Assembly: GCF_000295955.2 (NCBI RefSeq)
Contig: NZ_ALXE01000019.1
Span: 62,001-126,000, forward strand
Length of the DNA stretch: 64,000 nt
Origin: Pantoea sp. A4
GTDB lineage: Bacteria > Pseudomonadota > Gammaproteobacteria > Enterobacterales > Enterobacteriaceae
Direction: 5' to 3'
Both the position numbers and the translations under genes were made by a program. Position 1 is the stretch's first letter. The number at the start of each line of letters is the position of its first letter. The notes beneath the pieces are model-generated. The model ran no database searches and was not told the origin of the DNA. It saw only the letters and a program-made list of their open reading frames with translations. Of this stretch, positions 47,062-56,468 are shown piece after piece.

Positions 47062-47796
47062 ATGTCTATCACGGCGAGTTCGTTATACCGTGAAACTGGA
47101 AATTTTTTCCGTCATCAGTTGTTCACCACGGTACTCATGTGTCTGCTGACCGCCTTTATCACTTATGTGATCGGTCATGCCCTCACGCCGGGCGGCGATC
47201 AGCTTTCACTGCTCAACCAGAATGATGACAACGCATCATCTCTGTTTGAACTCATCCAGAATATGTCCCCTGAACAGCAGCGTATTCTGCTGCGGGCTTC
47301 AGCTGCTGGCACTTTCGCCGCACTGATCGGCAACACGCTGCTGTTAGGCGGCATGCTGTTTCTGATCCCACTGGTCTCTTCAGGTCAACGCGTTAGCGCA
47401 CTGCGAGCGATTGGGGCTTCTGCACCTGTGCTGCCCAAACTGCTGCTGCAAACCTTCCTCATTACCCTGATTGTGCAAATTGGCTTTATGGTCGTGATGG
47501 TCCCGGGCATCGTGCTGGCCGTGCTGCTGTCACTCTCACCGGTGATGCTGGCCAATAACAAGATGGGCGTGATTGGCGCAATGCGAGCCAGTATGGCGCT
47601 GGCGTGGAAGAACGTGAGGCTGGTAGCGCCCGCCGTGATCATGTGGCTGCTGGCAAAAATTGTGCTGATGTTTTTCATCACCTCAATTCCCTCCTTGCCG
47701 ACCGATCTGGCCGCAGTGTTGATCAACGCGTTAGGCAATCTGGTATCAGCCTTGCTGATTATCTATCTTAGCCGGCTGTATATGCTGCTGCGTTAA
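47062..47796 (+). CDS. yciC: YciC, UPF0259 inner-membrane protein
   Basis: The 244-residue protein has about six membrane helices. [53 protein letters not shown] and ARLYMLLR-like end (SRLYMLLR) match E. coli YciC. AAGGAG lies five bases before ATG 47062; an ATG six bases earlier is less well spaced. The function is unknown. It is followed by yciB with a 24-base gap. Confidence 0.94.
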   Translation: MSITASSLYRETGNFFRHQLFTTVLMCLLTAFITYVIGHALTPGGDQLSLLNQNDDNASSLFELIQNMSPEQQRILLRASAAGTFAALIGNTLLLGGMLFLIPLVSSGQRVSALRAIGASAPVLPKLLLQTFLITLIVQIGFMVVMVPGIVLAVLLSLSPVMLANNKMGVIGAMRASMALAWKNVRLVAPAVIMWLLAKIVLMFFITSIPSLPTDLAAVLINALGNLVSALLIIYLSRLYMLLR

Positions 47797-47820
47797 CGCT
47801 GGAAAGCATCAGGAAAAACT

Positions 47821-48360
47821 ATGAAGCAGTTACTCGACTTTCTTCCTTTAGTAGTGTTTTTTATCTTCTATAAGCTGTACGACATTTTTGTCGCTTCAGG
47901 TGCCCTGATTGCCGCCACCGGTCTGGCTTTGGTGGTGAGCTGGGTGCTGTACCGCAAGTTAGAAAAGATGACAATCTTCACCTTCGTGCTGGTGACCGTG
48001 TTTGGCGGCTTAACGCTGGTGTTCCACAACGATGAATTTATCAAGTGGAAAGTCACCGTGATCTACAGCCTGTTTGGTCTGGCGCTGCTGTTTAGCCAAT
48101 GGTTCATGGCTAAACCTTTGATTCAGAGCATGCTGGGAAAAGAGCTCCAGCTGCCGGATTACGTCTGGCGTCGTCTGAATATCGCGTGGGCGCTGTTCTT
48201 CTTTGCCTGCGGTATCGTAAATATTTACGTCGCATTTTGGTTATCGGAAGCTTTTTGGGTTAATTTTAAAGTGTTCGGTCTGACCGCGCTAACCCTACTC
48301 TTTACGCTGTTCAGTGGCATCTATATCTGGCGGAAGATGCCGCAAGAAGAAAAAAAATAA
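47821..48360 (+). CDS. yciB: YciB, septation-associated inner-membrane protein
   Basis: The 179 residues equal E. coli YciB (IspZ family) in length. [66 protein letters not shown] and the lysine-rich end are typical, with five or six membrane helices. YciB influences envelope synthesis and septation in E. coli and Shigella. A terminator begins nine bases after its stop. Confidence 0.95.
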   Translation: MKQLLDFLPLVVFFIFYKLYDIFVASGALIAATGLALVVSWVLYRKLEKMTIFTFVLVTVFGGLTLVFHNDEFIKWKVTVIYSLFGLALLFSQWFMAKPLIQSMLGKELQLPDYVWRRLNIAWALFFFACGIVNIYVAFWLSEAFWVNFKVFGLTALTLLFTLFSGIYIWRKMPQEEKK

Positions 48361-48368
48361 TGAAAACC

Positions 48369-48393
48369 GCCCGGCTCAGCCGGGCTTTTTTTT
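48369..48393 (+). terminator. Terminator between yciB and yciA
   Basis: A 7-bp stem GCCCGGC / GCCGGGC around TCA followed by eight Ts. It ends 24 bases before the yciA start. An in-frame ATG at 48360 would place the hairpin inside yciA, which argues against that start. Confidence 0.88.
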
Positions 48394-48416
48394 CACCTGT
48401 AGAAGACCCGGAAGCA

Positions 48417-48842
48417 ATGGAAGAGAATCGTACTACGCCGCAAGGCGAGATGGTGTTACGTACCCTGGCGATGCCAGCGGATACGAATGCAAATGGTGAC
48501 ATTTTCGGCGGTTGGCTAATGTCGCAAATGGATATGGGAGGCGCGATTCTGGCGAAGGAGATTGCGGAAGGACGTGTGGTCACAGTGCGCGTGGACGGCA
48601 TGACCTTTCTCAAACCGGTGGCCGTTGGCGATGTTGTCAGTTGCCATGCCCGCTGCATCCGCAGCGGCACCAGTTCCATGACCATTAACGTTGAAGTCTG
48701 GATCAAGAAGGTTTCTTCAGAGCCGATTGGCCAGACCTACTGCGCAACAGAGGCCATCTTTATCTATGTTGCGGTCGATGGTGAAGGTAACCCTCGTCCG
48801 CTGCCGCCGGGTAAAGCGCATCAAGGGCAACAAATCGCCTGA
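48417..48842 (+). CDS. yciA: Acyl-CoA thioesterase YciA
   Basis: A hotdog-fold thioesterase of 141 residues that hydrolyses a broad range of acyl-CoAs. The family core is intact: MVLRTLAMPADTNANGDIFGG, MSQMDMGGAILA (catalytic Asp), VTVRVDGMTFLKPVAVGDVV and EVWIKKVSSEPIGQ. A start at 48417 (MEENRTTPQGEMV) matches the E. coli length best; GGAAG precedes it. Transcription must start after or read through the terminator just upstream. Confidence 0.93.
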   Translation: MEENRTTPQGEMVLRTLAMPADTNANGDIFGGWLMSQMDMGGAILAKEIAEGRVVTVRVDGMTFLKPVAVGDVVSCHARCIRSGTSSMTINVEVWIKKVSSEPIGQTYCATEAIFIYVAVDGEGNPRPLPPGKAHQGQQIA

Positions 48843-48846
48843 TAAT

Positions 48847-48876
48847 AAAAAGGCGGTCATTTGACCGCCTTTTTTA
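48847..48876. terminator. Bidirectional terminator between yciA and tonB
   Basis: AGGCGGTCA / TGACCGCCT with two-base loop, extended by A and T runs on both sides. It serves both convergent genes. Confidence 0.92.
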
Positions 48877-49608
48877 CTATTCGATACTCGCGCCTCCGGT
48901 GAGGCGGAATACGATATTCATGGTGAGATTAGTGCCCGGCCGTCCTGGCTGATAACGCCATTTGCGCATCGCCTGCTTCACTTCACGTTCAAACATGTTA
49001 CGTGGATCTGCATACAGGATCTGGATGTTGCCAACGCGGCCATCGCTATCCACATCAAACTGCACCCGCACTTTACCTTCAATACGGAGCGCATAGGCGC
49101 GTGATGGATATTCTGGCTTACCAACGCTGACTGCCTTCGGCCCGTCACTAACGGATTGGGTTGGCGCTGGCGTGGATTTCGGCGCTGAAGTCGGCTTCAC
49201 TGCATCCGTTGGCGCATCCTGTTTTACCGGGCTGGCCACTTTTGCTGGTTCCTGACGTGGTTTCTCTTCACGCTTAGGCTCCACTCGCTTGTGCACCGGT
49301 TTCGGCTTCGGCTTTGGAATCGGTTTAGGAATTGGAACGGGAACCGGCTTAGGTGGTTCAGGATCGGGAACCGGTTCAGGTTCTGGCTCAGGTTCGGGTG
49401 CTGGCGGTTGGACTTCAGCCGGTGCGGGCTGAGGCTGTACCACCGGAGCCACTAAGGACACGCTGATGGGCTGTGATGCTTTGGGCACCTCAATAACCTG
49501 ATGCAAAGAAGCATACAGGATGCCACCAATCACTCCACCGTGCAGCACAACGGAGAACAAGACAGAAAGAGGCGTTCGTTTCGGCAAAGGCGTAGTCAGC
49601 GTGGTCAT
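48877..49608 (-). CDS. tonB: TonB energy-transducing protein
   Basis: TonB carries proton-motive energy from ExbBD to outer-membrane receptors for siderophores and B12. The 243-residue protein has one N-terminal helix (LSVLFSVVLHGGVIGGILYA, about 13-32, with the conserved SxxxH pattern) and a long proline region. That region has Glu-Pro repeats (PEPEPEPEP), then Lys-Pro repeats (PKPIPKPKPKP). The C-terminal domain is PEYPSRAYALRIEGKVRVQF...MFEREVKQAMRKWRY. Frames from earlier ATGs (49623, 49650) exist; 49608 aligns best with E. coli. Confidence 0.94.
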   Translation of the reverse strand: MTTLTTPLPKRTPLSVLFSVVLHGGVIGGILYASLHQVIEVPKASQPISVSLVAPVVQPQPAPAEVQPPAPEPEPEPEPVPDPEPPKPVPVPIPKPIPKPKPKPVHKRVEPKREEKPRQEPAKVASPVKQDAPTDAVKPTSAPKSTPAPTQSVSDGPKAVSVGKPEYPSRAYALRIEGKVRVQFDVDSDGRVGNIQILYADPRNMFEREVKQAMRKWRYQPGRPGTNLTMNIVFRLTGGASIE

Positions 49609-49636
49609 AACAGTCAAATTCATTGAGTGAAGCGCC

Positions 49637-49665
49637 GATTGTAAATGCAAATAGCAATCAGTTTC
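49637..49665 (-). promoter_or_regulatory. tonB promoter with Fur-box-like sequence
   Basis: On the minus strand CTGATTGCTATTTGCATTTA is almost identical to the E. coli tonB promoter stretch that overlaps the Fur-binding site. Iron-regulated expression is therefore likely. The match is from memory of the E. coli sequence. Confidence 0.6.
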
Positions 49666-49808
49666 AATAATCAGCTGCGATCTGCTGAAAGAAAAGCCAG
49701 TATTACCCCAAAAGGCGGTCTAAAACGGCGGTAATTATCTTTCGTTTGCACTCTGATTAACGATCACTTAACGTGTTGCCAAATTTGACGCTCAACAGGA
49801 GCTGTAAA

Positions 49809-50105
49809 GTGCTTTACGTCATTTATGCTGAAGACCACGCTGATTCACTGGAAAAACGCAACTCGGTGCGCCCGGCGCACGTTGCCCGCCTGCAACTGCT
49901 GCGGGATGAAGGTCGCTTAATTATTGCCGGCCCAATGCCCGCGGTAGATAGCAATGAACCCGGCGCGGCAGGTTTTAGCGGATCGGTCATTATTGCTGAA
50001 TTTGCTTCACTGGAATCGGCGCAATCATGGGCTAATGATGATCCCTACATTGCCGCAGGCGTTTACCAGAACGTCAACGTGAAGCCTTTCAAGCGCACTT
50101 TCTGA
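49809..50105 (+). CDS. yciI: YciI family protein
   Basis: The 98 residues equal E. coli Yci[35 protein letters not shown] and [19 protein letters not shown] carry the conserved His and Asp pair of the dimeric ferredoxin-like fold. The start is GTG at 49809, with AGGAG seven bases before it. The function is unresolved. Divergent from tonB. Confidence 0.94.
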   Translation: MLYVIYAEDHADSLEKRNSVRPAHVARLQLLRDEGRLIIAGPMPAVDSNEPGAAGFSGSVIIAEFASLESAQSWANDDPYIAAGVYQNVNVKPFKRTF

Positions 50106-50156
50106 TTTGTTTAGCGCAGTGAGCGCTCAGGCTCACTGCGTGATTTCGGAGTTGTC

Positions 50157-50330
50157 ATGCAGGCGTTGATTCTCGCCCTTCTTCTGTTAATCGCGGTTTT
50201 GCTGGGAAGCGCGCTTTGGCTCTGGCGTCGCCGTGGCTGGCGCAACCGTAAACATCAAATCGTATTTTTAATTGTGCTGGCCGCAGCCCTGCAGTTGGTC
50301 AATATTAAATTGCTCACCACAGGACTGTAG
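50157..50330 (+). CDS. 57-residue two-helix membrane protein
   Basis: A short gene after yciI. ATG 50157 follows CGGAG. The product has a hydrophobic N-terminal helix (MQALILALLLLIAVLLGSAL), a basic turn (WRRRGWRNRKH) and a second helix (QIVFLIVLAAALQLVNIK), so both ends should face the periplasm. It ends four bases from the convergent yciY. I do not recognise it. It may be cotranscribed with yciI, 51 bases upstream, where a hairpin-like GTGAGCGCTCAGGCTCAC lies between. Confidence 0.68.
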   Translation: MQALILALLLLIAVLLGSALWLWRRRGWRNRKHQIVFLIVLAAALQLVNIKLLTTGL

Positions 50331-50334
50331 CGTG

Positions 50335-50508
50335 TCAGGCGTTTTGAGTGATAAATAAGATGGCGCGGCGCTGCTGTTGCGCCAGCTGATAGCGAATGCC
50401 GGTAATGCGCTTGTAACGACGTGACTGCCCTTCCAGCCAGCGGGAACGACGACGTTGCACCTGACGCATCATTCTCCAGCGCGTAACTTCACTTCTGCTT
50501 TTTCTCAT
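50335..50508 (-). CDS. yciY: YciY, small basic protein
   Basis: The 57-residue, Arg-rich protein matches E. coli YciY (57 residues): MRKSRSEVTRWRMMRQ, then SRWLEGQSRR and ILFIT near the end. ATG 50508 follows GAGGGTGAGGGGAAA. An upstream in-frame ATG at 50544 is not conserved. It is divergent from clsA, as in E. coli. The function is unknown. Confidence 0.88.
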   Translation of the reverse strand: MRKSRSEVTRWRMMRQVQRRRSRWLEGQSRRYKRITGIRYQLAQQQRRAILFITQNA

Positions 50509-50669
50509 TTTCCCCTCACCCTCAGTCATCTGGACGCGGTGCATTATAAAGATTTGTTGCTAAATGCCAATTCGGTTTGCTTATCGTCATACAAATCTGT
50601 CAGGGGTTTCGCAATCTGGCATCTCAACGTAAACTTTGACCCTCAGTGCATGAAACGGATGTTCAATTA

Positions 50670-52130
50670 ATGACCCTCTTTTATACCCTGGTCAGCGGTT
50701 TACTGGTTTTTGGCTACTGGCTGCTGATTGCCGGGGTAACGCTGCGCATTTTGATGAAACGCCGTACCGCCACCTCTGCTATGGCGTGGCTGCTGGTGAT
50801 TTATATTCTGCCGCTGGTGGGTATCATCGCTTACCTGTTGTTTGGCGAACTCAATCTCGGCAAGCGCCGTGCGGAACGCGCCCGCGTCATGTGGCCTGCA
50901 ACCGCTAAATGGATGCAGGATCTCAAAACGTGTCGCACGATTTTTGCCACTGAACACAGTAGCGTGGCGCAGTCTCTGTTTCAGCTGTGTGAAAATCGCC
51001 AGGGCATTGCCGGGGTCAAAGGCAATCAGTTACAGCTGTTAACCAGCGCTGACGATGTGATGCAGGCACTGATTCGTGACATTCAACTGGCGCGCCATAA
51101 CATCGAAATGGTGTTTTATATCTGGCAACCAGGCGGCCTGGCGGATGAGGTGGCACAGACATTAATGGGCGCAGCACGCCGTGGCGTACACTGCCGTCTG
51201 ATGCTGGATTCCGCAGGCAGCGTGGCCTTTTTCCGCAGCCCGTGGCCGATGCTGATGCGCAGCGCGGGTATTGAAGTGGTTGAGGCACTGCAAGTCAGTG
51301 TACTGCGCGTATTTCTCCGGCGGATGGATTTGCGCCAGCACCGGAAGGTGGTGCTGATTGATAACTATATTGCCTACACTGGCAGCATGAATATGGTTGA
51401 TCCCCGCTACTTTAAGCAAGATGCAGGCGTCGGACAGTGGGTCGATTTAATGGCGCGTATGGAAGGCCCGGTCGCCACCACCATGGGGATCGTGTTCAGC
51501 TGTGACTGGGAAATAGAAACTGGCAAACGCATTCTGCCCCCAGCGCCGACCAACACGATCATGCCGTTTGAGCAAGAGAGCGGACATACCATTCAGGTTA
51601 TCGCCTCAGGCCCTGGCTTCCCGGAAGAGATGATTCACCAGGCGTTACTCACCGCCATCTACTCCGCGCGTGAACATCTGGTCATGACCACCCCCTACTT
51701 TGTGCCCAGCGATGACCTGCTCCATGCCATTTGCACCGCGGCCCTGAGAGGGGTTGAAGTGAGCATTATTCTCCCGCGACACAATGACTCAATGCTGGTC
51801 GGCTGGGCTAGCCGGGCCTTCTTCGCCGAAATGCTGGAAGCGGGGGTAAAAATTTATCAGTTCGAGGATGGCCTGCTGCACACCAAAAGTGTGCTGGTGG
51901 ATGGGCAGCTGAGTCTGGTTGGCACCGTAAACCTCGACATGCGTAGCCTGTGGCTAAATTTTGAAATTACCCTGGTGGTAGATGATGCCGGTTTTGGCAG
52001 CGATTTGGCCTGCGTACAAGATGATTACATCGCGCGCTCACGCCTGTTAGACCGTCAGCGCTGGGCAAAACGTGCCTGGTGGCAGCGCATCGTTGAACGA
52101 CTGTTTTACTTCTTCAGCCCTTTACTGTAA
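50670..52130 (+). CDS. clsA: Cardiolipin synthase A
   Basis: ClsA joins two phosphatidylglycerols to cardiolipin at the inner membrane. The 486 residues equal E. coli ClsA. Two N-terminal membrane helices (about 3-25 and 38-58) precede two phospholipase-D HKD motifs: HRKVVLIDN (about residue 224) and HTKSVLVDG (about residue 404). The start at 50670 ([10 protein letters not shown]) fits E. coli; an ATG at 50646 has no ribosome site. Confidence 0.96.
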   Translation: MTLFYTLVSGLLVFGYWLLIAGVTLRILMKRRTATSAMAWLLVIYILPLVGIIAYLLFGELNLGKRRAERARVMWPATAKWMQDLKTCRTIFATEHSSVAQSLFQLCENRQGIAGVKGNQLQLLTSADDVMQALIRDIQLARHNIEMVFYIWQPGGLADEVAQTLMGAARRGVHCRLMLDSAGSVAFFRSPWPMLMRSAGIEVVEALQVSVLRVFLRRMDLRQHRKVVLIDNYIAYTGSMNMVDPRYFKQDAGVGQWVDLMARMEGPVATTMGIVFSCDWEIETGKRILPPAPTNTIMPFEQESGHTIQVIASGPGFPEEMIHQALLTAIYSAREHLVMTTPYFVPSDDLLHAICTAALRGVEVSIILPRHNDSMLVGWASRAFFAEMLEAGVKIYQFEDGLLHTKSVLVDGQLSLVGTVNLDMRSLWLNFEITLVVDDAGFGSDLACVQDDYIARSRLLDRQRWAKRAWWQRIVERLFYFFSPLL

Positions 52131-52173
52131 AACGAGCCACAATGTGATGCAGTAAGGGTTAACGGGAACCATC

Positions 52174-52497
52174 ATGGACTTAAATAATCGCCTTAGCGAA
52201 GATGAAACGCTGGAACAGGCTTACGATATTTTTCTTGAGCTGGCTGGAGATAACCTCGACCCCGCCGATATCATCCTGTTCAATCTGCAGTTCGAAGAGC
52301 GCGGCGGTGCCGAACTGTTTGATCCCTCCGATGACTGGCATGAACACGTTGATTTCGATCTGAATCCGGACTTCTTCGCTGAAGTGGTGATTGGCCTGGG
52401 TGAAGCAGACGGTGAACCGATCACTGATGTGTTTGCACGCGTGCTGCTGTGCCGTGAGAAAGACCATAAGCTCTGCCACATTCTGTGGCGTGAGTAA
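52174..52497 (+). CDS. yciU: YciU (DUF440, HI1450-like) acidic protein
   Basis: A very acidic 107-residue protein (E. coli 109). [56 protein letters not shown] and [14 protein letters not shown] are conserved. It has been described as a double-stranded-DNA mimic. It follows clsA by 43 bases and may share its transcript. Confidence 0.95.
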   Translation: MDLNNRLSEDETLEQAYDIFLELAGDNLDPADIILFNLQFEERGGAELFDPSDDWHEHVDFDLNPDFFAEVVIGLGEADGEPITDVFARVLLCREKDHKLCHILWRE

Positions 52498-52506
52498 GAG
52501 AGAGTA

Positions 52507-52535
52507 AAGGGCACCCTGTGGTGCCCTTCTTCTTA
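52507..52535. terminator. Terminator between yciU and oppF
   Basis: A 9-bp stem AAGGGCACC / GGTGCCCTT around CTGT, followed by CTTCTTATT; it lies between convergent genes. Confidence 0.75.
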
Positions 52536-52539
52536 TTGC

Positions 52540-53541
52540 TTATAGCGGATCAACTTTCAGACAAGACACCGCATGGCGGAAGCTGCCTTCCAGCAAAGGT
52601 TCGGTGCGCGCACACTCTGGCCCGGCAATCGGGCAGCGAGTGCGGAACACACAGCCTGAAGGCGGATCAATCGGTGAAGGCAATTCTCCCTGCAACAGCT
52701 GGATTTTCTTGTTCCGCTCAATGTCGGGATCGGGGATCGGTACCGCTGACATCAGTGCACGCGTGTAAGGATGTTGCGGATGGCGATACACTTCTTCCCA
52801 CCTCCCCAACTCCACTGCATGTCCGAGATACATCACCAAAACCCGGTCAGAGATGTGCTTAACCACCGCCAAATCATGCGCGATGAAAATCAGCGACAGG
52901 CCCATTTCACGCTGCAACTGTTGCAGTAAATTCACTACCTGCGCCTGAATGGACACATCCAGCGCCGACACCGGTTCATCGCAGATAATCAGCTTCGGTT
53001 CGAGAATCAAGGCGCGCGCAATACCGATACGTTGACACTGGCCGCCGGAAAATTCATGCGGATAGCGGTTAATCAGATTTGGCAGCAGCCCGACTTTCAG
53101 CATCATGCCTTTCACCCGATCGCGAATTGCCTCACGTGAGAGTTCAGGATGATAGGTGCGTAACGGTTCGGCGATAATATCCCCTACCGTCATACGCGGG
53201 TTTAGCGAGGCCAGCGGGTCCTGGAAAATCATCTGAATGTCGCTGCGTGCGGCGCGCCACACCGCTTCGCTCTGCCCGAGCAGATCGCTGCCCAGCCAGC
53301 TCACCCGACCACTGGAGGCTTTCACCAGCCCAATGATTGCACGAGCCAGCGTCGATTTGCCACAGCCTGACTCACCCACCACCCCCAACGTCTCACCGGG
53401 ATAGAGTCGTAAGCTTACGCCCTCAACCGCTTTCAGGGTTTTGTGCTCGCCACCAAACCAGCGTTTGCCCTGCTTTACATCAAAGTGCACGCGCAGGTTT
53501 TCTACTTCTAACAACGGGGTACTTTCTGCATTGATCGTCAT
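52540..53541 (-). CDS. oppF: Oligopeptide ABC transporter ATPase OppF
   Basis: One of the two ATPases of the Opp importer, 333 residues. Walker A is GESGCGKSTLAR, the signature EFSGGQCQRIGIARAL, Walker B LIICDEPVSALD. The C-terminal oligopeptide-type extension has CVFRTRCPIAGPEC, with cysteines that in relatives bind an Fe-S cluster. It overlaps oppD by four bases (ATGA). Confidence 0.96.
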   Translation of the reverse strand: MTINAESTPLLEVENLRVHFDVKQGKRWFGGEHKTLKAVEGVSLRLYPGETLGVVGESGCGKSTLARAIIGLVKASSGRVSWLGSDLLGQSEAVWRAARSDIQMIFQDPLASLNPRMTVGDIIAEPLRTYHPELSREAIRDRVKGMMLKVGLLPNLINRYPHEFSGGQCQRIGIARALILEPKLIICDEPVSALDVSIQAQVVNLLQQLQREMGLSLIFIAHDLAVVKHISDRVLVMYLGHAVELGRWEEVYRHPQHPYTRALMSAVPIPDPDIERNKKIQLLQGELPSPIDPPSGCVFRTRCPIAGPECARTEPLLEGSFRHAVSCLKVDPL

Positions 53542-54551
53542 ACCAGCTCCTCCACCGGTTTGAAGCAGGCACGCAAACGCTGCGGCGCAAACGGTGCCAG
53601 CGCCGGAGACTGACTACACGCGGGCATGGCATGGGGACAACGTGGCTGGAACGGGCAGCCCGTAGGCAAGTGCAGTAGGTTGGGTGGATTACCTGGAATC
53701 GTCACCAGGCTCTCCCCTTCGGTATCCAGCCGGGGAACGGCGCTGAGCAACCCCTGCGAATAAGGGTGAGTGGGATGATAAAAAATATCGCGGGCGCTGC
53801 CATATTCCATGGTCCGCCCGGCATACATCACCAGCACTTTGTCGCAGATCCCCGCCACCACGCCAAGATCGTGAGTGATCATAATGATGGCCGTATTGAA
53901 CTCGTGTTTGAGTTCATTCAGTAATGTCATGATCTGTGCCTGTACCGTCACATCCAACGCCGTGGTGGGTTCATCGGCAATCAGCAGTTTAGGTCGACAC
54001 AACAGCGCCATCGCGATCATTACACGCTGGCGCATCCCACCGGAAAACTCATGGGGGTACATCTTCATGCGTTTACGTGCTTCCGGCATCTTCACCGCAT
54101 CCAGCATCTGCACCGCAGCGGAAAAGGCTTCCGCCCGGCCCATACCTTTATGCAACTGCAACACTTCCGTCAGTTGCTCACCCACTCGCATGTAGGGGTT
54201 TAGCGAGGTCATGGGGTCCTGGAAGATCATCGCTATCTGTTCAGCACGTAACTGATTCAGCTTTTTCTCTGGCAGATTGAGGATCTCATTGCCATTGAAA
54301 CGCGCGGAACCGCTGATCCGGCCATTTTTTGCCAGTAATCCCATTAAAGCGAACGCGGTCTGTGATTTACCGGAGCCAGACTCACCGACAATGCCGAGGG
54401 TTTCACCGGCGCGGAGAGAAAAATTAAGATCGTTTACTGCGGTCACATCCCCATCATGGGTCTTAAAGGTGACGCGTAGATCCTGCACCTCCAACAGTAA
54501 TGGATTTCCGGCCCTGGCGTGCTGCGCCGATTGAATATCATGCAGAGTCAT
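53538..54551 (-). CDS. oppD: Oligopeptide ABC transporter ATPase OppD
   Basis: Second ATPase of the Opp importer, 337 residues as in E. coli. Walker A GESGSGKSQTAF, signature EFSGGMRQRVMIAMAL, Walker B LLIADEPTTALD, and the C-terminal GCPFQPRCPHAMPAC with four-cysteine pattern. It starts nine bases after oppC. Confidence 0.96.
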   Translation of the reverse strand: MTLHDIQSAQHARAGNPLLLEVQDLRVTFKTHDGDVTAVNDLNFSLRAGETLGIVGESGSGKSQTAFALMGLLAKNGRISGSARFNGNEILNLPEKKLNQLRAEQIAMIFQDPMTSLNPYMRVGEQLTEVLQLHKGMGRAEAFSAAVQMLDAVKMPEARKRMKMYPHEFSGGMRQRVMIAMALLCRPKLLIADEPTTALDVTVQAQIMTLLNELKHEFNTAIIMITHDLGVVAGICDKVLVMYAGRTMEYGSARDIFYHPTHPYSQGLLSAVPRLDTEGESLVTIPGNPPNLLHLPTGCPFQPRCPHAMPACSQSPALAPFAPQRLRACFKPVEELV

Positions 54552-54560
54552 GGCAGTTCC

Positions 54561-55469
54561 TCAACGATCTTTCGGGTCGAGCGCATCACGCAGCCCGTCG
54601 CCGATAAAATTAAAACAGAACAGCGTTACCACCAGAAACCCGGCAGGAAACATCAGTAACCACGGCGAGACTTCCATTGAGTTCGCCCCATCGCTGAGCA
54701 GCGCCCCCCAGCTACTCAGGGGTTCCTGCGTCCCGAGGCCGAGGAAGCTCAGGAAAGATTCAAACAGAATCATATTCGGCACCAGCAGCGAGGCGTACAC
54801 CACCACCACACCCAGTACGTTGGGCACAATGTGGCGCAGAACAATGCTGAAGGTTGAAACACCACCCACCTGCGCCGCCTCAATAAACTCCTTGCGTTTC
54901 AGACTCAGGGTTTGACCGCGCACGATACGCGCCATATCCAGCCATGAGACCATCCCGATCGCCACAAAGATCAGCAGGATGTTGCGGCCAAAAAAGGTCA
55001 CCAGCAAAATCACAAAGAACATGAAGGGAAAGGCGTTGAGAATTTCCAGTACGCGCATCATTAACGAGTCGGTTTTGCCGCCCAGATAACCGGCCAAAGC
55101 GCCATATAACGTGCCGACAATAACGGCGATCAGCGCGGAAGCCACCCCCACCATCAGTGAAATACGTCCGCCAATGGCTACGCGTACCAGCAGATCGCGC
55201 CCGGAAGAGTCGGTACCAAACCAGTGGCCCGATGTGGTGTCTGGCGCACTGGACATCATGCCCCAGTCGGTATCATCAAACGCAAAGTGGGACAGCAGAG
55301 GCGCAAAAATCACAAACAGCGTAATCACCAGCAGTACCAGTAAACTGAATAACGCAGCACGGTTATGGACAAAGCGACGGCGCGCGTCCTGCCACAGACT
55401 ACGGCCTTCGACTTCCAGCTTTTCACTGAAAGCTTCCAGAGCCACGCTGTTTTTCTTACCTGACATCAT
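54561..55469 (-). CDS. oppC: Oligopeptide permease OppC
   Basis: Membrane subunit, 302 residues as in E. coli, six helices. The N-terminal KLEVEGRSLWQDARRRF and the EAA loop EAAQVGGVSTFSIVLRHIVPN are conserved. Two consecutive ATGs (55469, 55466) follow GGAG; either may serve. It follows oppB by 14 bases. Confidence 0.96.
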   Translation of the reverse strand: MMSGKKNSVALEAFSEKLEVEGRSLWQDARRRFVHNRAALFSLLVLLVITLFVIFAPLLSHFAFDDTDWGMMSSAPDTTSGHWFGTDSSGRDLLVRVAIGGRISLMVGVASALIAVIVGTLYGALAGYLGGKTDSLMMRVLEILNAFPFMFFVILLVTFFGRNILLIFVAIGMVSWLDMARIVRGQTLSLKRKEFIEAAQVGGVSTFSIVLRHIVPNVLGVVVVYASLLVPNMILFESFLSFLGLGTQEPLSSWGALLSDGANSMEVSPWLLMFPAGFLVVTLFCFNFIGDGLRDALDPKDR

Positions 55470-55483
55470 AGCGAACTCCGGAT

Positions 55484-56404
55484 TTAGTAGCGGATTTTGG
55501 GATCGATCACGGCATACAACACGTCAACGATGGCATTAAACAGGATGGTTAATACCCCGACTAAAATGGTCAGGCTCATCACCAGTGAGTAGTCACGGTT
55601 CAATGCCCCATTGACGAACAGCTGACCAATTCCCGGTAATCCGTAAATGGACTCAATCACCATAGAACCGGTAATGATCCCCACGAACGCCGGGCCCATG
55701 TAGGAGAGTACGGGTAACAGTGCCGGTTTTAACGCATGACGTAACACGATGCGCCGCATTGGCAGGCCTTTGGCCCGGGCGGTTCGAATAAAGTTAGAGT
55801 GCATCACTTCAATCATCGAGCCGCGCATAATTCGTGCAATGCTGGCGATATACGCCAGAGACAGCGCCACCATCGGCAGTATCATGTAGCTCAACTGCCC
55901 CCCATTCCAGCCACCGCCCGGCAACCAGCGCAGCGTAATAGCAAAAATCAGTACTAACAGCGGGGCAACGACAAAGCTCGGGATCACCACGCCGGTCATT
56001 GCCACCCCCATGACCACATAATCCCAGCGGCTGTTTTGTCGCAGCGCGGCGATGACACCCGCCGTCACCCCCAGTACCACGGCGAGTAAAAACGCCGCCA
56101 GCCCCAGCTTGGCAGACACCGGGAACGCATGAGAAACCAGATAGTTAACGGAGTAATCTTTGTATTTAAACGAGGGACCAAAATCACCGTGACCTAACTG
56201 CACCAGATAGTCGAGGTACTGTTTGCCAATGGGATCATTGAGATGATATTTGGCTTCAATGTTCGCCATGACTTCTGGCGCGAGGGTACGCTCACCGCTA
56301 AATGGGCTGCCCGGAGCCAAACGCATCATAAAAAATGAGATGGTAATCAGCACGAATAGCGTGGGGATCGCCTCTAATAGACGACGCAAAATAAATTTCA
56401 ACAT
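55484..56404 (-). CDS. oppB: Oligopeptide permease OppB
   Basis: Membrane subunit, 306 residues as in E. coli. MLKFILRRLLEAIPTLFVLITISFF, APGSPFSGER, and the EAA loop RTARAKGLPMRRIVLRHALKPALLPV are typical of the dipeptide/oligopeptide permease family. It lies 64 bases after oppA, with a hairpin between. Confidence 0.96.
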   Translation of the reverse strand: MLKFILRRLLEAIPTLFVLITISFFMMRLAPGSPFSGERTLAPEVMANIEAKYHLNDPIGKQYLDYLVQLGHGDFGPSFKYKDYSVNYLVSHAFPVSAKLGLAAFLLAVVLGVTAGVIAALRQNSRWDYVVMGVAMTGVVIPSFVVAPLLVLIFAITLRWLPGGGWNGGQLSYMILPMVALSLAYIASIARIMRGSMIEVMHSNFIRTARAKGLPMRRIVLRHALKPALLPVLSYMGPAFVGIITGSMVIESIYGLPGIGQLFVNGALNRDYSLVMSLTILVGVLTILFNAIVDVLYAVIDPKIRY

Positions 56405-56437
56405 AACCTTACCTGCCAGACATTTGCTTCACAAAAC

Positions 56438-56458
56438 CTGAGGGGCAAAGCCCCCCAG
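56438..56458 (-). terminator. Intercistronic hairpin between oppA and oppB
   Basis: On the minus strand CTGGGGGGC pairs with GCCCCTCAG around TTT (one G-T pair), followed by GTTTTGTG. It lies ten bases after the oppA stop. A partial terminator or stabilising hairpin here would raise OppA over OppBCDF. Confidence 0.65.
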
Positions 56459-56468
56459 AGAAAGTCAC

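Noticed and set aside
48917..49460. Short GC-rich repeats in tonB
   Set aside because: They encode the Glu-Pro and Lys-Pro repeats normal for TonB, not a CRISPR or tandem-repeat element.
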